64,000 nucleotides of DNA from Komagataeibacter xylinus NBRC 15237 (GTDB lineage: Bacteria; Pseudomonadota; Alphaproteobacteria; Acetobacterales; Acetobacteraceae): assembly GCF_001571345.1 (NCBI RefSeq), contig NZ_BCTP01000001.1, positions 1 through 64,000 on the forward strand, given 5' to 3'. The notes below the pieces were generated by a model. It had not been told where the DNA came from and did not search any database. It was given only the letters and a program-made list of their open reading frames with translations. Made by a program: the position numbers and the translations under genes. This document shows positions 40,984 through 49,655 of this stretch, piece after piece. Numbering within the stretch: the stretch's first letter is position 1; each line of letters begins with the position of its first letter.

Positions 40984-41068
40984 ACAAAAGTTTTTGGGTG
41001 CTGCCTCTTTTCAAAGAGGCAGCGTCCTTCGAAGCTTTTTGAAAAAAGCTTCGCCAAAAAACTTTTAT
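40984..41068. repeat. Cloverleaf-like intergenic repeat, copy D (covarying stem)
   Basis: An 85-base copy in inverse orientation to copy A, three bases beyond the emrB stop and just upstream of the Nudix start. The outer arms are AAAAGTTTTTGGG and CCAAAAAACTTTT. Its GC hairpin is GCTGCCTCTTT with AAAGAGGCAGC, against GCCGCCTTTTT/AAAAAGGCGGC in copy A, so two base pairs are changed on both sides. The second hairpin is GAAGCTTTTT with AAAAAGCTTC. It probably ends the emrAB transcript. Confidence 0.9.
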
Positions 41069-41071
41069 ATA

Positions 41072-42646
41072 TTACTTGTCCCCACCCTTGAGCGGCGACA
41101 TGAGGAAGCAGAATGGCACGACCAGCATGCACCCGATACCGAGGATCATGAAGACCTCGTTATAGGCCAGGATCGCAACCTGACGCTGGAACTCCTTGTA
41201 CAGCCGCCCCATCGCCACGTTATTGAGCGCGCCCTGCGCGTAGCCACGCATCACCGCAACACCCCGGCTCTGGGCCAGGTATTCGTTGAAGGGCTGATGG
41301 TAGGGCGTCATCCAGTGCACCATCTGGTTCTGGTGCGCCTGGCGCAGTTCCGTCACCATGGCCGTAGCGCCTGAAATGCTGAGTGATCCCAGCACGTTAC
41401 GCGCCATGCTGAACAGCGCCGAGCCATCGGCGTTCAGGCTGCGGGGCAAGGTGGCGTAGGTAATGGTCGAGATCGGCACGAACAGGAAGGCCATCGTGCC
41501 CGTCTGGCTCATGCGGAACAGCACCAGATGGCGGAAATCAAGGTCAGGCACCAGTTGCGCCGACCAGATCATGGATACGCCCATGAGGAAGAAGCCCAGC
41601 GCGATGATATAGCGCAACTGCACATACTTCATCGCAATGCCCACCAGCGGGATCAGCATGATCACCACAATGCCGCCGGGCGAGAGGATCAGCCCCGATA
41701 GTGTTGCGGTATAGCCCATGATCTGCTGCGAGAACTGCGGCACGATAATGGCCGAGGAATAGAGCAGCGTCCCCACCGCCCCCATCAGCCCGGTGCCCAC
41801 GGCAAAGTTGCGGTCCTTGAACACCCGCAGGTCCACCGCCGGGTTCTTGGCCCGCAACAGCCAGATGATGGCGCCGCCTATGCCAAGGAAGGCGAGGATG
41901 GCCATGGTGACGATAATGCGCGAGCCGAACCAGTCCTCGTCCTCACCACGGTCAACCGCCACTTCAAGGCAGCCAAAGCCGATGGTGATCAGCCCGATGC
42001 CCACGAAGTCAAGCGGTGCGTTCTGCTTGCGCGCCCATGGCGGGTCGTCGATCATGATCGAGACGGCGATGGTGGCCAGGATGCCCACCGGCACGTTGAT
42101 GAAGAACACCCACCGCCACGAGTAGTTATCCGTAATCCACCCGCCAAGCGACGGGCCGAGCACGGGGGCCACCACGGTGGCGATCGCCGTCAGGCCAAAG
42201 GCCGCGGCGCGTTTGGCGGGCGGGAAGGTGTCAAGAATGATGGATTGCTGGTTGGGCTGGAGCCCACCACCAAAAAAGCCCTGCATCAGGCGGAAGATGA
42301 TCAGTTCGGGCAGGCTCGTCGCGATGCCGCACAGGAACGACGAGAGCGAGAACATGGCAATGCAGATGAGGAAGTAACGCTTGCGCCCGAACAGCTTGCC
42401 CAGCCAGCCCGATATGGTGAGCACGATGCCGTTGGCCACCAGATAGGAGGTGAGCGTCCAGGTCGCATCATCATAGGTTGAGGACAGGCTGCCCGCGATA
42501 TGCGGCAGCGCCACGTTGACGATGGTGGTGTCGAGAATTTCCATGAAGGCGGCCACCGTCACAACCACGGCGATCAGCCATGGGTTGTGCTTCGGTTTCC
42601 AGCCCGCGCCATCCGCCGGGGCCGCAGGCGCTGCCTGCGCGCTCAT
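41072..42646 (-). CDS. emrB: DHA2-family MFS drug efflux permease (EmrB type)
   Basis: A 14-span proton-driven exporter that works with EmrA across the periplasm. The 524-aa product begins its first span at WLIAVVVTVAAFMEILDTTI and has the DHA2 motifs LPHIAGSLSSTYDDATW, GWLGKLFGRKRYF (motif A) and RLMQGFFGGGLQPNQQSIIL, plus the motif-C segment VAPVLGPSLGGWITDNYSWR. Its start overlaps the emrA stop (ATGA), showing coupling. Substrates are typically hydrophobic drugs, uncouplers or fatty acids. Repeat copy D follows directly. Confidence 0.93.
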   Translation of the reverse strand: MSAQAAPAAPADGAGWKPKHNPWLIAVVVTVAAFMEILDTTIVNVALPHIAGSLSSTYDDATWTLTSYLVANGIVLTISGWLGKLFGRKRYFLICIAMFSLSSFLCGIATSLPELIIFRLMQGFFGGGLQPNQQSIILDTFPPAKRAAAFGLTAIATVVAPVLGPSLGGWITDNYSWRWVFFINVPVGILATIAVSIMIDDPPWARKQNAPLDFVGIGLITIGFGCLEVAVDRGEDEDWFGSRIIVTMAILAFLGIGGAIIWLLRAKNPAVDLRVFKDRNFAVGTGLMGAVGTLLYSSAIIVPQFSQQIMGYTATLSGLILSPGGIVVIMLIPLVGIAMKYVQLRYIIALGFFLMGVSMIWSAQLVPDLDFRHLVLFRMSQTGTMAFLFVPISTITYATLPRSLNADGSALFSMARNVLGSLSISGATAMVTELRQAHQNQMVHWMTPYHQPFNEYLAQSRGVAVMRGYAQGALNNVAMGRLYKEFQRQVAILAYNEVFMILGIGCMLVVPFCFLMSPLKGGDK

Positions 42647-43731
42647 TCCGTATGGACCGTAGGTTCAACCGACAGCCCGATGGAAAGCGGCAGATCGGCG
42701 CGCAGCCCCTCGTCGATCAGGATCTTGACCGGCACGCGCTGCACGATCTTCACGTAGTTGCCCGTGGCGTTCTCCGGCGGGAAGGCGCTGAAGGTTGCGC
42801 CCGTGCCAAGCTGCAGCGAGTCAATATGGCCCCTGAGCTTGAGGAACGGGTAGGCATCAATGGCGATATCCACCTTCTGGCCGGGGCGCATGTGGGTGAG
42901 CTGCGTTTCCTTGTAGTTGGCCACGACCCAGATTTCGGGCTCGACCACGGACACAACCGTCTGGCCTGCGGTGACATACGTGCCACGCTCGATGTTGCGC
43001 TGCGAGATCCAGCCATCATGGGGCGCGCGGATGGTGGTCCATTCCACGTTCAGTTCCGCCTCACGCAGCTTCGCCTCGGCCTGGTTCAGGGTAGCCTGCT
43101 GCTCGCTCACGCGGGCCTCGGTGCTGGCAATGTTGGGGATGACAGGCAGCGCGGTTTCAAGGTTGCCCTGCGCTTCAAGCACCTGCGCCTTGGCCGCGTT
43201 CAGCGCCGCAGTGGCGTAATCGATGTTCTGCTGCGATGTCGCCTCGCGCGTTACGCCATGCTGGCGGCGGTAATCGGTCTCGGCCCTGAACTCCTGCGCC
43301 TGCGCCTGCTGCAACTGCCCTTGGGCGACCATGAGGTGACCGGGGAAGTTCTTTTTGGCCACTTCGGACAGCAGGGTATAATTCTGCACCTGCGCGCGCG
43401 CGATATCGACGGCAGCCGCCGCCTGGTCACGCTGTGCGCGCCAGTTGCGGTCATCGATACGGGCAATGACATCACCCTGATGGACGAACTGGTTGTCATT
43501 CACCAGCAGTTCGGTCACGTAGCCGGACACATGGGGGGCCACCGCCACGGCACGGCCGGCGGTGAAGGCATCATCGGTTTCCACCTCGTTGCGGTGCAGG
43601 AACCAGTAAAGTACGCCCAGCACCACGACCGCCACGACAATACCGATCAGGATCAGCTTGCGGCGCGGCGATACTTCCTTTTTCTTTTTATCCTGTCCGT
43701 CTTCAGGTGCGTTGCCTTCGTCCGCGGCCAT
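42643..43731 (-). CDS. emrA: EmrA/HlyD-type membrane fusion protein
   Basis: Periplasmic adaptor for the EmrB pump. The 362-aa product has a Lys-rich cytoplasmic start, one membrane anchor (LILIGIVVAVVVLGVLYWFL), a biotinyl-lipoyl-like half (VAVAPHVSGYVTELLVNDNQ, then FVHQGDVIARID), a coiled-coil hairpin (IARAQVQNYTLLSEVAKKNF onward), and the returning half TTIRAPHDGWISQRNIERGT. GAGGAAAG precedes the ATG at 43731. A TetR-type palindrome lies 53 bases upstream. No outer-membrane partner gene is adjacent. Confidence 0.93.
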   Translation of the reverse strand: MAADEGNAPEDGQDKKKKEVSPRRKLILIGIVVAVVVLGVLYWFLHRNEVETDDAFTAGRAVAVAPHVSGYVTELLVNDNQFVHQGDVIARIDDRNWRAQRDQAAAAVDIARAQVQNYTLLSEVAKKNFPGHLMVAQGQLQQAQAQEFRAETDYRRQHGVTREATSQQNIDYATAALNAAKAQVLEAQGNLETALPVIPNIASTEARVSEQQATLNQAEAKLREAELNVEWTTIRAPHDGWISQRNIERGTYVTAGQTVVSVVEPEIWVVANYKETQLTHMRPGQKVDIAIDAYPFLKLRGHIDSLQLGTGATFSAFPPENATGNYVKIVQRVPVKILIDEGLRADLPLSIGLSVEPTVHTE

Positions 43732-43783
43732 CTGCTTTCCTCATCATCACTTGATTGCAGCCCCTGATCCTGTCATCTCGCGC

Positions 43784-43806
43784 ATTGACCGAACGGGTCG
43801 GTCAAT
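43784..43806. promoter_or_regulatory. TetR-type operator upstream of emrAB
   Basis: A 23-base inverted repeat: ATTGACCGA, five bases, TCGGTCAAT. The arms are perfect 9-mers. Such palindromes upstream of emrAB-like operons are usually bound by TetR-family repressors. None is encoded nearby in the window. Confidence 0.7.
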
Positions 43807-43873
43807 CCATTGCACGAAGCTTGCCACACTTCAACCGCCAACCCCGGCTCAAGTGCACATTCGCCCGGCCAGG

Positions 43874-45658
43874 TCAGAGCGTGAAGGCCTGATTGCGCAC
43901 CATGCGGGCGTACAGGCCATCATGTTCCATCAGGGCATCATGCGTGCCGCATTCCACCGCCTGCCCCTGCGCAATCACCACCACCAGATCCGCCGAGCGC
44001 ACGGTGGAAAGCCGATGCGCCACCACAATGGTCGTGCGCCCGTGGCGCAGATGCGTCAGGGCCTGCTGCACGATGGCCTCGCTCTCGCTATCAAGCGCGC
44101 TTGTCGCCTCATCAAGCAAAAGCACGCGCGGGTTACGCAGCAGGGCGCGGGCCAGCGCCACGCGCTGCCGCTGCCCGCCAGAAAGGCGCTGCCCGCCGGG
44201 GCCAACCACCGTGGCATAGCCCTGTGGCAGCGCCGAGATAAACGTATCGGCGGCGGCGGCGCGAGCGGCTTCGTGCACCTGTTCATCGCTGGCCCTGGGG
44301 TTGCCCATGCGGATGTTGTCGATGACCGGCAGGTCGAACAGGAGCGTATCCTGGCTGACATAGGCAATGGCATCGCGCAGGTCGGACAGGATAAGGCGGC
44401 GCAGGTCCACGCCATCAAGCGTGATGCGCCCGCCGGTGACATCATGCAGGCGCGGAATAAGGGAAAGCGCCGTGGACTTGCCGGCCCCCGATGGGCCGAC
44501 AAGGGCCACGGTCAGGCCCGGCTCGGCCACAAAATCCAGTCCGGTCAGCCCCATGCGCCCGTCGGGGTATCGAAAGGCCACCTGCTCGAAGCACAGGTTG
44601 CCACCACCTGCGGGCAGGCTGATGGCATCGGGCGCCTGGGCCACGGCCACGGGCTCGTCAATCACGTCAAATACGCGCTGCAGGCCACCAAGCCCTTCCT
44701 GCAGGGCGATGTTGAGCGTGCCGAGCGCGCGCAGCGGGCGGGCGGCCAGCAGCAGGGCGGCCACAAAGCCGGAAAAATCGCCCAGCGTGGCGCCGCCCTG
44801 CGTGGCCCGCCAGCCCGCAAAGCCCAGCACGGCAGCCACCGCGATGCCACCGAGCACCTCAAGCATCGGGTCCACCCGCGCGCGCCCGTGCGCAATGCGC
44901 AGCAGGCGGTCATGCAGGATGTCGAGCACGCGGGCGGCGCGGCTTTCCTCCTCGGCTTCAAGGCGATAGACGCGGATGGTGCGCGACTGGCCAAAACTTT
45001 CGGCCAGCATGGCGCTGGTCTCGCCAATCTGTTCATGCACGCCGCCGGATTCCCGCCGCAGCCGCTTGCCCAGGCGGCGCACCGGCAGGGCGGCGATGGG
45101 GTAGAGCACGGCAGCGATCAGGCTGAGTTCCCAGTCCATGTACAGCATGGAGGCGATCAACCCCACCACGGTCACGGCATCGCCCAGCGCATTGGTGGCG
45201 CGGATCATGGCCTCGCGAATCGAGACGGCATCGGTGGTGAAGCGGGCCGCGATCTGGGCGGGGGCCTCGGTTTCGATGCGCGAGATATCGGCATTGACCA
45301 GATGGTGGAACATGCGCCCCTGCAGGCCACGGATCACCAGCAGCACCAGCGACTGCACCGCAATCGACTGCCCGTACTGCGAGATGGCCTTGGCCACCGT
45401 AATCACCACCACCAGAATGGGTACCTGGTACAGGATGCGCGGGTCATGATCGGCAAACATGTCGAGCGCGCGCTGGATCACCAGCGGGTAGAGCGCGCTG
45501 AATATGGCCATGAGCGCCGTCAGCACCATGACCGCCATGATACGCAGCTTGTGGCGGGCCAGTTCATCGCGCCACAGCCGCCGCATGAGGCGACGTGACG
45601 ACACCAGTGCATCAGGCGCCGCCGCACGATCCGGCGCGGTCATTTTTATTGCGTTCAT
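43874..45658 (-). CDS. ABC exporter, fused permease-ATPase (MsbA/MDR-like)
   Basis: A half-transporter: six N-terminal membrane spans (LRIMAVMVLTALMAIFSALY and following) fused to one nucleotide-binding domain. The ATPase has Walker A in LVGPSGAGKSTALSL, the signature LSGGQRQRVALARALLRNP, Walker B VLLLDEATSALD and the His switch in VVAHRLSTV. It is about 594 residues from ATG 45658; 45643 is an alternative start and the open frame reaches 45706. The closest types are lipid A/multidrug exporters, but the substrate is unknown. It stands alone between emrA and cca, with its promoter in the 59-base gap or inside cca. Confidence 0.9.
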   Translation of the reverse strand: MNAIKMTAPDRAAAPDALVSSRRLMRRLWRDELARHKLRIMAVMVLTALMAIFSALYPLVIQRALDMFADHDPRILYQVPILVVVITVAKAISQYGQSIAVQSLVLLVIRGLQGRMFHHLVNADISRIETEAPAQIAARFTTDAVSIREAMIRATNALGDAVTVVGLIASMLYMDWELSLIAAVLYPIAALPVRRLGKRLRRESGGVHEQIGETSAMLAESFGQSRTIRVYRLEAEEESRAARVLDILHDRLLRIAHGRARVDPMLEVLGGIAVAAVLGFAGWRATQGGATLGDFSGFVAALLLAARPLRALGTLNIALQEGLGGLQRVFDVIDEPVAVAQAPDAISLPAGGGNLCFEQVAFRYPDGRMGLTGLDFVAEPGLTVALVGPSGAGKSTALSLIPRLHDVTGGRITLDGVDLRRLILSDLRDAIAYVSQDTLLFDLPVIDNIRMGNPRASDEQVHEAARAAAADTFISALPQGYATVVGPGGQRLSGGQRQRVALARALLRNPRVLLLDEATSALDSESEAIVQQALTHLRHGRTTIVVAHRLSTVRSADLVVVIAQGQAVECGTHDALMEHDGLYARMVRNQAFTL

Positions 45659-45717
45659 CAATCGGCCTATAGCCGCAAGCCAGCGCAAAACAAAGCGCCG
45701 CGACATGCGGTTACAAA

Positions 45718-46938
45718 TTATGTGGCGCGCGCAACGCCTTCAGCCAGCACGGCGCGCAGGCGCGTGATGCAGGCGGCATGGTCCGGCGCGCAGCCCTTTT
45801 CCAGCCACCACTGCCGCACCTGCCCCAGCACCTGCCCCACCATGGCACCGGGCGGGCAGCCGGCATTCATGACATCGCCGCCATTGAGCGGGAAAACCGG
45901 CGGCGGCGTGCGCACAAGCTGGTCGCGCAGGCCCTCCCACCCCGCATCGGGGCGCCCCAGCGCATCAGCCTGCCGCAGCCATGCGCGCCAGATCAGGTCG
46001 CGCGGGTCATGGTCAGCCAGCAGGCGCAGGATGTCGGGACCATCAAGGCCGGGGCAGGGCACCGGCTCACCGCGCGTGCGGGCCAGCGCGCCACCCTCCG
46101 CGCGTGACAGTTTGAGCCGCCGCGCCACCGCGCGTTCGTCGCCCGCCACCAGGGCTGCCAGACGCAGCACCGGCGCATCCGGCGCACCACAGGCCAGCAG
46201 GCGCTCGAGGCGGGGGATGCTGCTGCCTTCGGGCAGGACATGGGCCAGCACGCCGCAATCATGCATCTGCCACAGCGTGCGCGTAACCTCGGGGCCGGTC
46301 AGGATGCGCCGCAGCTCCGACCAGATCCGCTCGACCGAGAGACGGTCGATCAGGGCGGCGAGAGCCGTTATGGCGTCGATCGCCTGCGGGTCAGGCCTGC
46401 CGCTGCCATACCGGGCCTGAAAGCGGAAAAACCTCAGGATCCGCAGCGCATCCTCGGTAATGCGCAGGCGGGCATCGCCCACAAAACGCACCCTTCCCGC
46501 CGCCAGGTCAGCCTGGCCGCCAAAATAATCATGCACCACGCCCGCGCTGTCGCATGACATGGCGTTGATGGTGAAGTCGCGCCGTGCCGCATCCTCGCGC
46601 CAGTCCTGCGTCCAGGCCACGGTGGCGTGGCGGCCATCGGTTTCCTCATCGCGCCGCAGGGTCGTGATCTCGAAGGGACGCCGGTCGATGACGGCGGTCA
46701 CCGTGCCATGCGCAAGGCCCGTGGGCACCACCTTCATGCCCGCGGCCTTCAGCTTCGCCATCACCGCATCGGGGGCCTCGGCGCAGGCCAGGTCGATATC
46801 AGCGACCGCCTGCCCGCGCAGCAGGTCGCGCACGGCGCCCCCCACCAGCCTTGCATCGGGGAGGATGGTCCAGATCCGGCCAAGCTGTTCCAGCACGCCG
46901 GGCATGCCGTGGGCCAGCGTGGCAAGTGGGCTGGTCAC
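45718..46938 (-). CDS. cca: CCA tRNA nucleotidyltransferase
   Basis: Adds or repairs the 3' CCA of tRNAs without a template. The class II nucleotidyltransferase head shows the flap LVGGAVRDLLRGQAVADIDLA with its DxD pair, RRDFTINAMSCDSAG, and the base-selecting ITEDALRILRFFRFQARYG. The C-terminal body is helical and no HD domain motif is evident. GTG 46938 is the probable start because it overlaps the stop of the DUF1285 gene (GTGA); the frame stays open to 46986. The 406-aa length is normal for alphaproteobacteria, where the DUF1285-cca pairing recurs. Confidence 0.93.
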   Translation of the reverse strand: MTSPLATLAHGMPGVLEQLGRIWTILPDARLVGGAVRDLLRGQAVADIDLACAEAPDAVMAKLKAAGMKVVPTGLAHGTVTAVIDRRPFEITTLRRDEETDGRHATVAWTQDWREDAARRDFTINAMSCDSAGVVHDYFGGQADLAAGRVRFVGDARLRITEDALRILRFFRFQARYGSGRPDPQAIDAITALAALIDRLSVERIWSELRRILTGPEVTRTLWQMHDCGVLAHVLPEGSSIPRLERLLACGAPDAPVLRLAALVAGDERAVARRLKLSRAEGGALARTRGEPVPCPGLDGPDILRLLADHDPRDLIWRAWLRQADALGRPDAGWEGLRDQLVRTPPPVFPLNGGDVMNAGCPPGAMVGQVLGQVRQWWLEKGCAPDHAACITRLRAVLAEGVARAT

Positions 46939-47504
46939 GATGCCGCCTCCATGGCGGAAAGCGGGAAGAACACATTCTGGCTCCACACGCCAAGGCAGGG
47001 CACGCCCTGGCAGTGCCCCTCCACCGCAAGGGCGGCGAGTTCGTAATAGACCGGGCGGGCGATGCGGGCCTCGATGGGTAGCGCGCCATCACCGTCGCGC
47101 ACATGCAGGTAGGGCACCGGGCCGGTGCCGCAGCCTTCGCACGGCACGTTCCAGTCACATCGAATCGGGTGGTCAGGCCCTGCGCAGATCACCTGATCGA
47201 CATTGGTGCGAAACGAGAGCACCTGCCCCCGCCCGCAGCCATGCCATTCAAGGTGATTGGCCACGAAGGGGGCGTCCTCCACCTCGATCGTGCCCTGCTC
47301 CACCGGGGTCTGGAGCCTGAAGCCACCCAGGGCGTCGCGCCGCAGGGTGGAGGCGAACAGGCAGACCATCGGCTTGCGGCGGATGGGGGAGCCACGGTAC
47401 AGCCACGTTCCGTCGCGCCTGATCACGAACGGCAGCGCGCCGCATGTTCCGCCCTGCCCCGGCGCGCGGGCGGGCGGGTTCTGTCCTGTCTCGAAATCGT
47501 CCAT
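46935..47504 (-). CDS. DUF1285 family protein
   Basis: A 189-aa soluble protein starting MDDFETGQNPP. The family features are the early PFVIRRDGTWLYRGSPIRRK, CLFASTLRRDALGGFRLQTP, VEDAPFVANHLEWHG and a late PVYYELAALAVEG. The function is unknown; a PilZ-like two-domain fold is known for one member. ATG 47504 is chosen over a TTG one codon upstream. The stop overlaps the GTG of cca by four bases, suggesting coupled expression and perhaps a link to RNA metabolism. Confidence 0.85.
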   Translation of the reverse strand: MDDFETGQNPPARAPGQGGTCGALPFVIRRDGTWLYRGSPIRRKPMVCLFASTLRRDALGGFRLQTPVEQGTIEVEDAPFVANHLEWHGCGRGQVLSFRTNVDQVICAGPDHPIRCDWNVPCEGCGTGPVPYLHVRDGDGALPIEARIARPVYYELAALAVEGHCQGVPCLGVWSQNVFFPLSAMEAAS

Positions 47505-47598
47505 CAATTGCGTTAACCCGACACTATGGAAGCTGCTGGACTTGATATAGGGATCAACACTGCCTTGATGAAACCCCCGGACCTGTCAGACTGTTGGA

Positions 47599-48651
<1,053 letters not shown>

Positions 48652-48653
48652 CA

Positions 48654-49655
48654 TTGGCCGTCCTTCCCTCCTTCCTGTCGCGGCTGATCCCCAATGCCGC
48701 CCGCGCGCCCGGCGCGTCACGCCCGGCGCCGGAGCCTGCGGGGGCCGGGTTCGCACCGCGCAACGCCATTACCGCCACCGCGCTGGCCGATGACCTGGCC
48801 AGCAGGCTGCCCGCCCTGCTCGTTGCCGCCGAGCGCCTTGCCCGCGCCACAGGCCAGGGCCGCCATGCGCGCCGCAGGGCAGGCCAGGGAGACGAGTTCT
48901 GGCAATACCGCCCCGCAACGCAGGGCGAGGCGGCCAGCGCCATTGACTGGCGGCAATCGGCGCGGGGCGACCGGGCTTTCGTACGCGAGCGCGAAGCCCA
49001 GACTCCCTACACCATCTGCATCTGGTGCGATAATAGCGCCTCCATGCGCTGGCATTCCGCCCCTGGCCTGCCGCCCAAGGCCGAGCGGGCCTTCGTGCTG
49101 GCGCTGGCCAGTGCGGCCATGCTGCTTGGGCAGGGCGAGCAGATCCGCCTGCTGGCCACCAACCCCACAACCCCGCCGCTGCGCCTGCACGGCCATCGCG
49201 CGCTTGAGCAGATGGCCCATGCCCTGCTTGCCGCCCTGCGCCATGCGCCCGATGCGCCGGACCTGCCGCTGACCACCGCCATCCCCGCCCGCAGCCGCGT
49301 GCTGCTGTTTGGCGACGGGCTGTACCCACCCGGACAGCTTGAAACCTTCCTGCACCAGCTTGCCACATGCCAGGCCACCGCCACGCTGGTGGAAACAATA
49401 GACCCGGCGGAGACCACCCTGCCCTATACCGGCCCAACCCGTTTCACCGCCGTGGAGGAGGACGCAGGCAGCCTGCTTTATGGCAGCCCCACGCTGCAAC
49501 AGGATTATGCCGTGATCTGGCAACGCCACCAGGCGCGGCTTCGCACGCTGTGCATGGCGGCGGGCAGCCCGCCCGTTGTGCATATGACCGACCAGCCGCC
49601 GCTTGACGCCCTGATGGCATTGCACACCCTGCTCGGGGCGGGAGGGCGGCCATGA
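48654..49655 (+). CDS. DUF58 domain protein
   Basis: A 333-aa protein usually paired with MoxR ATPases. The DUF58 core is seen at GDEFWQYRPATQGEAASAID (the usual G-x-E-F-x-x-x-R-x-Y pattern modified), WRQSARGDRAFVREREAQTP and the VWA-like strand YTICIWCDNSASMRWHSAPG, with a DxSxS-type start. It begins TTG at 48654, two bases after the moxR stop, and overlaps the next gene by four bases. The role is inferred from family context: a metal-ion-dependent-adhesion-type partner acted on by the ATPase. Confidence 0.88.
   Translation: MAVLPSFLSRLIPNAARAPGASRPAPEPAGAGFAPRNAITATALADDLASRLPALLVAAERLARATGQGRHARRRAGQGDEFWQYRPATQGEAASAIDWRQSARGDRAFVREREAQTPYTICIWCDNSASMRWHSAPGLPPKAERAFVLALASAAMLLGQGEQIRLLATNPTTPPLRLHGHRALEQMAHALLAALRHAPDAPDLPLTTAIPARSRVLLFGDGLYPPGQLETFLHQLATCQATATLVETIDPAETTLPYTGPTRFTAVEEDAGSLLYGSPTLQQDYAVIWQRHQARLRTLCMAAGSPPVVHMTDQPPLDALMALHTLLGAGGRP

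Noticed and set aside
43658-45598. Plus-strand open frame of 646 codons over the ABC exporter
   Set aside because: Antisense to clear Walker A, signature and Walker B motifs; the product is His/Gln/Arg-rich noise.
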